A stretch of 8,872 nucleotides of DNA, taken from the NCBI GenBank assembly GCA_030040725.1, contig JASHTD010000485.1, positions 1-8,872 on the forward strand, given 5' to 3'. The notes beneath the pieces are model-generated. The model was not told the origin of the DNA. It worked only from the letters and a program-made list of their open reading frames with translations, and searched no databases. This document shows, in pieces, positions 1-6,494 of the stretch. The DNA comes from Candidatus Sulfotelmatobacter sp. (GTDB lineage Bacteria > Acidobacteriota > Terriglobia > Terriglobales > Acidobacteriaceae). The position numbers and the translations under genes were made by a program. The first letter of the stretch is position 1. Each line of letters starts with the position of its first letter.

Positions 1-49
<49 letters not shown>

Positions 50-362
50 TTGGTGGGAAAAAAATTCCGAGCGGCAATTTTTGATTGTAACACCGCTGCT
101 CGATCGGCGGGCTCAGCGGGAAGGATTGGTAGTGGCTAAACGAGCTACTGCCCAGGGTTGGCCGCGATTGGAAGCACTTCTTCACGGCCTCTGCCAGTGA
201 CATAACGGCGTTAACCTGCAGCGGCGCGCCGCGCGGATCTGGAGCTCGATAAATTTTATTGGATGGACTGCGACCCTTGGCGGCGCAATTCCAACCTGCA
301 CACAAATCACAGACCAGCTGTTGCGCGAACCTGCTGGCGTGCTTGGCACAAGAGGAAGCAAA
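50..362. other. Intergenic region without a supported gene
   Basis: This stretch separates the tRNA from the next minus-strand gene. It holds the likely tRNA promoter (84-92), an A-rich GGAA...TTCC tract at 57-69, and an inverted repeat CCGCTG/CAGCGG (93-98 and 114-119) with a GC-rich 15-base loop just upstream of that promoter. The repeat has no T-run on either side, so I do not call it a terminator. Short open frames cross the region on both strands, but none has a ribosome-binding site or recognisable protein content. I see nothing else in it. Confidence 0.6.
84..92 (-). promoter_or_regulatory. Extended -10 promoter of the tRNA-Lys gene
   Basis: On the minus strand the bases read TGTTACAAT: an extended -10 (TGn) followed by TACAAT, a 5/6 match to TATAAT. 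Transcription would start near position 77, about 28 bases before the mature tRNA 5' end, a normal leader for RNase P removal. No good -35 hexamer is visible, which is usual for extended -10 promoters. The assignment is by motif and position only. Confidence 0.45.
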
Positions 363-713
363 TCAGGAACGTTGCCGGACTCCCGCAGGCAGTCCTGCAG
401 CGTTACCCTCGCTCACGACCGGGCGACGCGGCGGCAAAGAACCGGCGCCTGGCTGAGTACGTCTTTCGATTGTACCGATCACCGGAGCATCCTCGATTCC
501 ACTGGAGTATGCCATGGAGACGAACCTTTGCTCCGAACACAAGCGATCAATCATTTCCCGCTGACCGCGGCTGAGAACTGCCATGGGGAGAATTGGGAAA
601 TGCCGGAACATCCAGAAAAAGTAGACGCGCTGCAAAAACGATGGCATCAGATAACGCGGCCCGATCGGCGTCTGTACCTGGACCACACCCTCAGAGAGTT
701 TTTCGATCCACAT
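363..713 (-). CDS. Small conserved hypothetical protein (116 aa), acidobacterial type
   Basis: The function is unknown. The start at 713 is chosen because a good Shine-Dalgarno sequence, AGGTGA, lies 7 bases upstream; the frame stays open further upstream but lacks such a signal. Residues 1-66 look like a real folded domain rich in aromatic and basic residues. They include TPIGPRY (15-21), an aromatic patch YFFWMFRHFP (31-40) and a polar helix-like stretch QREMIDRLCSEQRF (51-64). I recall similar short proteins in Acidobacteriota genomes, but no named family. Residues 70-116 are rich in Pro, Gly and Arg and look disordered. There is no signal peptide and no clear membrane helix, so it is probably cytoplasmic. 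It is transcribed alone or downstream of the PilZ gene, 167 bases away. The alternative is a chance open frame, which the RBS and the patterned N-terminal half make less likely. Confidence 0.65.
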   Translation of the reverse strand: MWIEKLSEGVVQVQTPIGPRYLMPSFLQRVYFFWMFRHFPILPMAVLSRGQREMIDRLCSEQRFVSMAYSSGIEDAPVIGTIERRTQPGAGSLPPRRPVVSEGNAAGLPAGVRQRS

Positions 714-768
714 TATTTGTTCACCTGAAACACTGAGTTTGGCCAGAGCACGTCTTGGGCCGCAATTA

Positions 769-788
769 TTGCACCAAGGGTGGTACAA
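769..788. repeat. Imperfect inverted repeat upstream of the small hypothetical gene
   Basis: TTG-C-ACCA around a short centre is mirrored by TGGT-A-CAA, giving seven paired positions in two blocks with one mismatch. It lies 56 bases before the start at 713 and downstream of the best -10-like sequence (810-815). It could be an operator or a small 5' UTR hairpin, or chance. No regulator is identified. Confidence 0.25.
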
Positions 789-809
789 ATGGAAGGCTTT
801 TATGTGAAA

Positions 810-839
810 TCTATAAGAAAAACATGGCATTCCGACCAA
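810..839 (-). promoter_or_regulatory. Weak sigma70-like promoter for the small hypothetical gene
   Basis: On the minus strand, TTGGTC (839-834) and TATAGA (815-810) are separated by 18 bases. The matches to consensus are 3/6 and 4/6, so this is only a candidate. It would start transcription near 803 and give a 5' UTR of about 90 bases that contains the inverted repeat at 769-788. Confidence 0.22.
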
Positions 840-859
840 TTTGCCCGGCTCAAATCTGC

Positions 860-876
860 ATCGGCCGAATGCCGAT
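860..876 (-). terminator. Stem-loop just after the PilZ stop codon
   Basis: ATCGGC (860-865) and GCCGAT (871-876) form a perfect 6-bp stem with a 5-base loop, four bases beyond the PilZ stop codon at 881-883. On the minus strand it is followed by GCAGATTTG rather than a T-run. It is therefore a poor intrinsic terminator and may act as a 3' stabilising hairpin or a weak pause site. Confidence 0.35.
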
Positions 877-880
877 AAGG

Positions 881-1216
881 TCAGGTCGGGATTTCCGGCA
901 AGGCCTCAATTCGCCGAATCTCCGCGGCAACACCGAAGTGCTGGCCGAGGTGTTCCACCCGGCGCACCTGGGCGTGGCAGCAAACCCAGCACTTTTCGCC
1001 GGCGGTGAATTCCGGGGGCAGCATCATGACGAGTTCAACCTCAGCTCCTTCGACTAAGCGAGATTGGGTGTAGAGAAATACGCCGTTGGTACTCACGTCG
1101 CGGGTGTGAGCCGCTTGGTCGGTAGAGTTGTGAACGTTGCGAACCCGCACATCCAGCCGCTTCACAAGCCGGCTTCGCGACCGGCGCTCGGTTTTTGAGA
1201 CTTTAGGTTCAGGCAT
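881..1216 (-). CDS. PilZ-domain protein (111 aa)
   Basis: PilZ domains bind cyclic di-GMP and pass the signal on by changing a partner's activity in the cytoplasm. Both signature elements are present in order: RxxxR at R16-R20 (RLVKR) in the basic N-terminal stretch, and DxSxxG at D40-G45 (DVSTNG). Beta-strand-like segments follow (VELVMMLPPEF, HAQVRRVE, FGVAAEI), ending in an acidic tail. The length of 111 residues fits a stand-alone single-domain PilZ protein, with no signal peptide or membrane helix. The basic segment before RxxxR (residues 5-20) could help bind the ligand. An unusual cysteine cluster, C76, C79 and C80 followed by H81, lies in a beta strand. The start at 1216 has no clear Shine-Dalgarno sequence and no better in-frame ATG follows. 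c-di-GMP binding is inferred from the motifs; target and pathway are unknown. Confidence 0.88.
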   Translation of the reverse strand: MPEPKVSKTERRSRSRLVKRLDVRVRNVHNSTDQAAHTRDVSTNGVFLYTQSRLVEGAEVELVMMLPPEFTAGEKCWVCCHAQVRRVEHLGQHFGVAAEIRRIEALPEIPT

Positions 1217-1296
1217 AAGGAAGCAAACTTTACCGTGTTGTTCGACGTGAATCTACAACCCTCGAGCCGCGAGTAGAATCACACCTTAACTGACAC

Positions 1297-1899
1297 TCAG
1301 AATCGGAAAACCAGCCCACTCGATGCCCGAATGCTATTGTGCCGCACAACAAAGTTTCCGGTGACAATATAGTCGATCGTCGCGCGGCAGCCAAGCCGGC
1401 GGGTGAGGCGGCAATCAATACCGGCGCCCAGCAGCGCGTCGAAGCCGTTGTTGGTATTGGATAAGCCCAAACCCGACTCGGTCGTGTGAACTTCGCCGAA
1501 CAAGGCCTCGGCAAACGGCCGGATGGTATTTGTCGCATACGATCCGCGAATCCCAACGTCAAACGTGTACTGGCTGATGCTGCTCTGAACCACGCATCCG
1601 GCCGAACCGCAGGCGCTGGCGCTACCGGGAAGTCCCTTGGAGCCGTACACGCCGCTGACATCGCCGACCAGGCCAAAGAAGGGCAAATACTTTTTCTCCG
1701 CCGACATGCTCCAGCCGTTCAGGCTGGCGTGCTGGCCGGAAAAAAGATTATCGGCCAGAAAAGAATATCCCACGAAAACATTGCTCTGATTAATGTTTTG
1801 CGCCGATGCCGCTCCAGACAGCACGAGCAAAAAGCCGACTGCCATGGCAACAGCGCCCAAGATTCGCGGGCGTTGCCGCCCTCCACCGGTTTCTTGCAT
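1297..1899 (-). CDS. Secreted outer-membrane beta-barrel protein (200 aa)
   Basis: This is a small OmpA-like barrel of the outer-membrane beta-barrel superfamily; no ligand or transport role can be read from it. The start at 1899 is supported by AAAGGAAG about 4-5 bases upstream, and it places a signal peptide at residues 1-33: basic n-region (RQRPR), hydrophobic core (ILGAVAMAVGFLLVLSGA), cleavage after ASA before QN. The mature part alternates polar and hydrophobic residues in strands such as NVFVGYSF, LNGWSMSAEKKYLPFFGLVGDVSG, IRPFAEALFGEV and FDALLGAGIDCRL. It ends in SGLVFRF, with the C-terminal Phe typical of BAM-assembled barrels. About eight strands fit 167 mature residues. It has two cysteine pairs (C97/C102 and C163/C171) that could form periplasmic or loop disulfides. 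It is divergent from the 2059 gene and 80 bases upstream of the PilZ start. The gap between them has an imperfect hairpin (1253-1276) but no T-run. Confidence 0.86.
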   Translation of the reverse strand: MQETGGGRQRPRILGAVAMAVGFLLVLSGAASAQNINQSNVFVGYSFLADNLFSGQHASLNGWSMSAEKKYLPFFGLVGDVSGVYGSKGLPGSASACGSAGCVVQSSISQYTFDVGIRGSYATNTIRPFAEALFGEVHTTESGLGLSNTNNGFDALLGAGIDCRLTRRLGCRATIDYIVTGNFVVRHNSIRASSGLVFRF

Positions 1900-1940
1900 C
1901 CAACTTCCTTTCAACTTTTTTCGAATTGATGGGTTGAAAC

Positions 1941-1949
1941 ACTGTAGCA
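1941..1949 (-). promoter_or_regulatory. Candidate extended -10 promoter of the barrel gene
   Basis: On the minus strand the bases read TGCTACAGT, that is TGn followed by TACAGT (4/6 to TATAAT). Transcription would begin near 1934, leaving a 5' UTR of about 35 bases that includes the AAAGGAAG ribosome-binding site. No -35 element is evident. Position is sensible, but the motif is weak. Confidence 0.3.
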
Positions 1950-2036
1950 TCCTGCAAAGTCGCGCGGGTTCGGCGGCGGGATGTTTTTTCTTTGTATTCC
2001 TGGCGGCACAGCCTTGCAACTTTCAGACAGCAACCC

Positions 2037-2045
2037 TGATATGAT
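2037..2045 (+). promoter_or_regulatory. Extended -10 promoter of the DUF3943-like/PagL-like pair
   Basis: TGATATGAT is an extended -10: TGn then TATGAT, 5/6 to TATAAT. It predicts a transcription start near 2052, only about 7 bases before the ATG at 2059, and it overlaps the other candidate ATG at 2041. That ATG would then lie outside the mRNA, so the promoter, if real, decides the start of the gene. A TTGCAA lies at 2014-2019, too far for a normal -35 (20-base spacer). Confidence 0.42.
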
Positions 2046-2058
2046 CGCACTTCTATCT

Positions 2059-3027
2059 ATGCTTTCTCGCGCTCTCTTGGCTGCAGGTTTGGTCCTCCTT
2101 TCCAGTGGTGCATTCGGTCAATCAAATATGCCGCGCTGTGATTCTGGGCTAATGCTGGCCGATTGTGCGGTGCCCTCGAGCGATAACTTTTCGAACTGGG
2201 ATGCGGCAAGCATATCCAGCACAAACACCCTCAACGACGGAATTCCATCGGCGCCGACTTCGCAGCCCTCAATCTCATTGACGGGCGCCGATCGTGGGCC
2301 TTCGAACGGTCAGCCCGAGCACTTTCATTGGGACCGGGCATTGAAGGAATCGTTTATCTTCCTGGTGATCGAGCAGGCCTGGGTCGTGCACACCGATTTT
2401 CCGTGGGTGGTCTCAGAACGAGGTGTTCCGTTCAACCACTACTGGCGGGACTACAAGCAGTCGCTCGAACGCTGGTGGGAAGTGGGCTGGAGCGCCGGCG
2501 AAAATCCCATGTATAACTACGTGGGTCATCCCATTCAGGGAGCAATTACCGAGTATATTTTTTTTCAAAACGATCCCAAGAGCCGGCATTTGGAATTCTC
2601 CAAGTCGAAAGAATATTGGCTCAGCCGCGTCAAAGCTACCATCTATAACGGCGTATACAGTACGCAGTGGAGCATCGGGCCGGTGAGCGAGATGACCGTC
2701 GAAAAATATGGTTCGAATGATCGACCCCCATGGACCGCCACCAACGCCTTCCCGTGCAATCCCAAGATTCAACTCTGCTACTGGGGGGTTGGGAAGGTGA
2801 ACTTGGTCATGACGCCGGTGGGCGGGCTAGGATGGGTTTTGGCCGAAGATTGGATGGACAAGAACATCGTGCGCCGCGTGGAAGTCAGAACGAGAAGTCG
2901 TTTCTTGATTGATGCCACTCGTTGCACCTTCAATCCGATTCGCGCAGCCGGCAATATTCTCCATGGCAACCGGCCGTGGTTTCGTTTTCGCGATGTCACC
3001 GATCCGAATATAGTGCCTCGCGACTAA
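2059..3027 (+). CDS. Secreted or membrane protein resembling DUF3943 (322 aa)
   Basis: I recognise no function. Residues 1-21 form a signal peptide (MLSR, hydrophobic LLAAGLVLLSSGAF, then GQ). A low-complexity Ser/Thr/Pro linker follows to about residue 85. The core (88-275) is rich in aromatic residues and has hydrophobic segments such as FIFLVIEQAWVV (99-110) and VNLVMTPVGGLGWVLAEDWM (247-266). NPMYNYVGHPIQGA (149-162) and TPVGGLGWVLAE recall the NYxGHPxxG and TPxxGxxLGE pattern I associate with DUF3943; that link is from memory. Five cysteines remain after cleavage (27, 36, 233, 240, 289), compatible with disulfides in an oxidising compartment. ATG 2041 would add six residues; neither start has a Shine-Dalgarno sequence, and I prefer 2059 because an extended -10 covers 2041. 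The stop codon directly abuts the PagL-like start, so the two products are probably made together. Confidence 0.75.
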   Translation: MLSRALLAAGLVLLSSGAFGQSNMPRCDSGLMLADCAVPSSDNFSNWDAASISSTNTLNDGIPSAPTSQPSISLTGADRGPSNGQPEHFHWDRALKESFIFLVIEQAWVVHTDFPWVVSERGVPFNHYWRDYKQSLERWWEVGWSAGENPMYNYVGHPIQGAITEYIFFQNDPKSRHLEFSKSKEYWLSRVKATIYNGVYSTQWSIGPVSEMTVEKYGSNDRPPWTATNAFPCNPKIQLCYWGVGKVNLVMTPVGGLGWVLAEDWMDKNIVRRVEVRTRSRFLIDATRCTFNPIRAAGNILHGNRPWFRFRDVTDPNIVPRD

Positions 3028-3687
3028 ATGAGCCATTTTGAAATCAAGTCTATCTTGCCGATATTTTCGATTGACGCTTCGCGTTTTTGTTCCGCAAAGA
3101 ACGTTCTTCGAATATTCGCACTCTTAATTGCCGCCTCTTGCACCGCTCGTGGCCAGAATCCGGGATCCGGAATAGGAAATGCAAAATGGGATTTCAGCGT
3201 CTGGATCGCCGGCGAAACCGGCGAAGAGACCAGCAATTCATTCGCGCAGGCGCAGATCTGGACTGCCGGCTTGTTTGCCGGACGAACGCTTACCGATGAA
3301 GTCGCAAGCGGCTGGCGGCGTGGCAGACTCGAATACGCAGCTGATTTCGTGCCCGTCTTCGAAACCTACGGCAACCAGCGCACGCATGGCATTGGATTCG
3401 ATCCTGTGATCCTGCGATGGAACTCGGCGCTGCACACCGCCCGGCTTTCGCCGTACATCGAATTATCCGGCGGAGGGGTTTGGACGCCGGTGAATTTACC
3501 ACCGGGGCGCACTTCGAATTTCAACTTCATGGCAAAAGGCGGCGGAGGATTTTACTTGAAGACGCGACCCAGGCAAGCAGTCGACATTGGTCTGCACTGG
3601 TCGCACATCTCAAATGCAAATCTGGGCGCTGATAATTACGAGTTCAACGGGATCCAACTCAGCATTGCCTATCACTGGTACAAGTAA
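3028..3687 (+). CDS. PagL-like lipid A 3-O-deacylase / acyloxyacyl hydrolase (219 aa)
   Basis: PagL enzymes are eight-stranded outer-membrane barrels that remove the 3-O-linked acyl chain of lipid A and so change envelope permeability and immune recognition. The signature sits near the C-terminus: H193-I-S195-N-A-N, with E205 as the likely third catalytic residue (His/Ser/Glu triad in the Pseudomonas aeruginosa enzyme). The protein ends in strand LSIAYHWYK. Earlier strands include WDFSVWIAGE, RRGRLEYAADFVPVFE, HGIGFDPVILRWN, SPYIELSGGGVWTPVN and GGGGFYLKTRPRQAVDIGLHWSH. A signal peptide lies at about 25-43 (KNVLRIFALLIAASCTARGQ) behind an unusually long n-region. The ATG follows the previous TAA with no gap and no Shine-Dalgarno sequence, which suggests translational coupling. 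The Ser-to-Glu spacing (10 residues) is two shorter than in the PagL I remember. The family call is fairly firm; activity and substrate are inferred. Confidence 0.82.
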   Translation: MSHFEIKSILPIFSIDASRFCSAKNVLRIFALLIAASCTARGQNPGSGIGNAKWDFSVWIAGETGEETSNSFAQAQIWTAGLFAGRTLTDEVASGWRRGRLEYAADFVPVFETYGNQRTHGIGFDPVILRWNSALHTARLSPYIELSGGGVWTPVNLPPGRTSNFNFMAKGGGGFYLKTRPRQAVDIGLHWSHISNANLGADNYEFNGIQLSIAYHWYK

Positions 3688-3702
3688 GCTGCCTGGCTTT
3701 TA

Positions 3703-3731
3703 TTGACTTGCCGGATATCTCGCCCTAAGAT
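3703..3731 (+). promoter_or_regulatory. Near-consensus sigma70 promoter of the kinase gene
   Basis: TTGACT (3703-3708, 5/6 to TTGACA) and TAAGAT (3726-3731, 4/6 to TATAAT) are separated by exactly 17 bases. The predicted transcription start is 3738-3739, and 3739 is the A of the kinase ATG. The mRNA would therefore be leaderless, which agrees with the lack of any Shine-Dalgarno sequence before that ATG. It also means the kinase need not depend on read-through from the PagL-like gene. Confidence 0.55.
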
Positions 3732-3738
3732 TCAGCGC

Positions 3739-6426
3739 ATGATCGGGCAAACCATCTCGCACTACCGCATCCTTGAGAGGCTGGGCGGTGGCGGAATGGG
3801 AGTTGTATACAAGGCCGAAGACGTCAGACTCGGCCGCTACGTCGCGCTCAAATTTCTGCCTGACAACGTGGCCCATGACCCGCAGGCGCTGGCTCGCTTT
3901 CAGCGCGAGGCGAAAGCAGCATCGGCATTAAATCACCCGAATATCTGCACGATCTACGAGGTGGATGAGCAGCAGGAGCGCGCCTTCATCGTCATGGAGC
4001 TACTCGAAGGCGTGACACTGCGCGAGCGCATTTTAGGCAAACCGATCGCCCTGGAACAGCTGCTCGAGTTGGCCATCGACATCGCCGGAGCGCTCGACGT
4101 GGCGCACGTCAAAGGCATCATTCACCGCGACATTAAGCCGGCCAACATCTTCGTTACCAGCATCGGGCACGCAAAAATCCTCGATTTCGGATTGGCAAAG
4201 TTGTCGATAGAACCTTCGCAGGCAGTGGCATCCCAAGGGCCTACTGTCATGAGCGAGGTGGACCTAACAAGCCCGGGTGCTGCCGTGGGTACGGTCGCTT
4301 ACATGTCTCCCGAACAAGCCCGAGGCGAGGAACTTGACACCCGCACCGATCTGTTTTCTTTTGGCGCCGTCCTCTATGAGATGGCCACTGCGCGTCCAGC
4401 ATTCGGGGGAAATACCTCCGCGGTAGTTTTCGACTCGATATTGCATAAAGCACCGGTATCACCCGTGCGTTTGAACGCCGAAATACCTGCGGAGCTTGAA
4501 CGAATCATTGGCAAGGCCCTCGAGAAAGACCGCAAGCTGCGCTACCAAGCCGCTGGCGACATCATGGCCGATTTGAAGCGTTTGCGCCGCGAAATCGAGT
4601 CCGGACGAGTCAATTCACTCTCCGGATTCAGCTCGGCCGCGGTGGAGACAATACAGCCTGCGCACTCAGGGATCACTGCAGTTCCTGCTGCCAAGCGCAA
4701 TCGTCTGAAAATTCCCGCGATCAGCGGAGCCACGATCGTCGCTCTCGCGGTTCTCGCGTATCTGTTCCGGCCCACGCTTCCGCCCCCCCGGGTTACCGGC
4801 TACACACAGATCACGCATGATGGGCAGCAAAAATCGTTCGGCGGGCAGTCCGTCGCAACTATACTGACGGACGGCCCCCGGCTTTTCCTTCAAGAGAACA
4901 TCGATGGAAAGTTCGTAATTGCAGAAGTCTCCTCCACGGGTGGGGATACCGTGGTAGTTCCTACTACGTTTCCCAACGCGGAGCCACTGAACATCTCCCC
5001 GGATAAATCCGAGCTGCTAATGAGCAGTTTTAGTGGTAGCGAACTGGACCAGCAGGTTTGGGCGCTGCCGGTACTAGGCGGCTCGCCCCGTCGCGTAAGC
5101 GAAATGCTGGGATGGGATGGAACCTGGCTGCCAAACGGCGATTTTCTCCTGGCGCGCAACAATGAACTTCTCGATATCTCTCCCGCCGGCTCACGTCACT
5201 TCGGTTCGCTCCCTAATTACTCATACTGGTTCCGCTGGTCTCCGGATGGGAAGGAATTGCGTTTTACGTCGTCGGTACCAAGCCAGCAAAATAGTATCTG
5301 GGAACTGCCCGCGAGCGGGGGCGACGCGCATCCCCTGTCGCTCGGGTGGAAGGAGAAGATGTACGAGAACGGCAGTTGGACCCCGGACGGAAAATACTAC
5401 ATTTTTGATGTTCTCGGCCCGTCTCGCTTGGATGTATGGGCCATCCGCGAAAAGGGCAACTGGTTCCGCAAGGTCGATCATCGGCCCGTGCAGTTAACTT
5501 CAGGGCCAATGAGCTTCGAGGGGATTCAGCCGAGCGCTGATGGGAAAAAGATCTTTGTCGTTGGAAATCAGGCCCGGGTGGAACTAGATCGCTACGATTC
5601 CAAATCCGGGCAGTTTCTTCCCTACCTTGGTGGCGCTTCGATCAGCGACCTTACTTTTTCTCCCGATGGGCAATTCGTGGCTTACCTGACTTACTCCAGT
5701 ACGAACTCCGACTCGAAGCTATGGCGCAGCCGTGTGGATGGAACCCAGAAGATGCAGTTGACATCGACCGTGCCCGTGTATGCCCGGAGTCCCCATTGGT
5801 CCCCTGATGGCAAACAGATCGCCTTCGGGGGATACGATTCTGCTTTCAACGCACAACTGTATGTAATCTCTGCTGACGGTGGCGCGCCTCGCACCCTTTC
5901 AGCCGTGCAATTTGGCATAGACCAGATTTCCTGGCTCCCTGATAGCAAATCGCTGTTGTTTCACGATTCCTTCGGCCCCAACTCTGCGAATGCGGTTTTG
6001 GAGATAGTGGATATCGATACTCTTAAAGTTACAAAACTGGCTGCTCCGCAGGAAGTGTTCTTGCCGTTGGCATCGCCGGACGGCAGCTATATTGCGGCCA
6101 CCAGCGCTGACGGACAGAGGCTCATGTTTTTTGACTTTAGCACTCGCGTCTGGTCCGATCTGCTGAAGACAGACGCGGGGGGCTGGATCACATGGTCCCG
6201 GGATAGCAAATATGTTTACATCGACCACGCCCTCGGCGAACACCCTGCCTTCTATCGTTTTCGCTTGTCCGATCGCAAGCTGGAGCGTTTAGCCGACCTG
6301 AAAGGGTTTCGCCGCGCAGTTACTTCGGGATTTCCCTGGAGTGGAATTACGCCGGATGGCGAACCGATCCTGCTTCGCGACCTGAGCACACAGGAAGTGT
6401 ATGCGCTGGATTTTGAGGCGCCGTAG
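3739..6426 (+). CDS. Transmembrane Ser/Thr protein kinase with periplasmic PD40 beta-propeller (895 aa)
   Basis: This is a Hanks-type (PknB-like) receptor kinase. The cytoplasmic kinase domain spans about residues 9-280: glycine loop G16-x-G18-x-x-G21, ATP lysine K38 (ALK), helix-C glutamate E57, catalytic H129-R-D131 with K133 and N136, D149-F-G, and activation segment ending S190-P-E192. All key residues are present and it is an RD kinase, so activation-loop phosphorylation (Thr/Ser between 152 and 187) is expected to switch it on. A juxtamembrane linker leads to one membrane helix (324-343). The remaining 550 residues carry about eleven SPDG-type repeats (near 419, 464, 501, 548, 599, 641, 688, 733, 779, 820, 871), the WD40-like/TolB-type PD40 fold, placed outside the cytoplasm and presumably sensing a ligand or binding proteins. 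The start at 3739 is chosen because the kinase domain begins there and a promoter ends just before it; a TTG at 3703 is in frame but sits in the -35 element. Substrates are unknown. Confidence 0.93.
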   Translation: MIGQTISHYRILERLGGGGMGVVYKAEDVRLGRYVALKFLPDNVAHDPQALARFQREAKAASALNHPNICTIYEVDEQQERAFIVMELLEGVTLRERILGKPIALEQLLELAIDIAGALDVAHVKGIIHRDIKPANIFVTSIGHAKILDFGLAKLSIEPSQAVASQGPTVMSEVDLTSPGAAVGTVAYMSPEQARGEELDTRTDLFSFGAVLYEMATARPAFGGNTSAVVFDSILHKAPVSPVRLNAEIPAELERIIGKALEKDRKLRYQAAGDIMADLKRLRREIESGRVNSLSGFSSAAVETIQPAHSGITAVPAAKRNRLKIPAISGATIVALAVLAYLFRPTLPPPRVTGYTQITHDGQQKSFGGQSVATILTDGPRLFLQENIDGKFVIAEVSSTGGDTVVVPTTFPNAEPLNISPDKSELLMSSFSGSELDQQVWALPVLGGSPRRVSEMLGWDGTWLPNGDFLLARNNELLDISPAGSRHFGSLPNYSYWFRWSPDGKELRFTSSVPSQQNSIWELPASGGDAHPLSLGWKEKMYENGSWTPDGKYYIFDVLGPSRLDVWAIREKGNWFRKVDHRPVQLTSGPMSFEGIQPSADGKKIFVVGNQARVELDRYDSKSGQFLPYLGGASISDLTFSPDGQFVAYLTYSSTNSDSKLWRSRVDGTQKMQLTSTVPVYARSPHWSPDGKQIAFGGYDSAFNAQLYVISADGGAPRTLSAVQFGIDQISWLPDSKSLLFHDSFGPNSANAVLEIVDIDTLKVTKLAAPQEVFLPLASPDGSYIAATSADGQRLMFFDFSTRVWSDLLKTDAGGWITWSRDSKYVYIDHALGEHPAFYRFRLSDRKLERLADLKGFRRAVTSGFPWSGITPDGEPILLRDLSTQEVYALDFEAP

Positions 6427-6494
6427 GCACGCTAAACGTTTTAGTTCGGAAGCTCAATCCGGAGTCTGTGCCCAGCATCCGTGACGCCGCGACG

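Noticed and set aside
972..991. CxxxCH pattern in the PilZ protein as a heme-binding cytochrome motif
   Set aside because: The protein has no signal peptide and the residues sit in a PilZ beta strand, so covalent heme attachment is very unlikely.
755..1057. Plus-strand open frame of 100 codons overlapping the PilZ gene
   Set aside because: The opposite strand encodes a PilZ domain with both signature motifs; the plus-strand frame has no family features.
1253..1276. Imperfect hairpin downstream of the barrel gene as a terminator
   Set aside because: The stem is interrupted and there is no T-run on the minus strand.
3686..3701. Mini-hairpin AAGC...GCTT followed by TTs after the PagL-like gene
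   Set aside because: A 4-bp stem is too short to count as an intrinsic terminator.
6432..6444. CTAAACGTTTTAG near-palindrome between the convergent kinase and TPR genes
   Set aside because: The 5-bp stem is almost entirely A-T and has no T-run, so it is too weak to call a bidirectional terminator.
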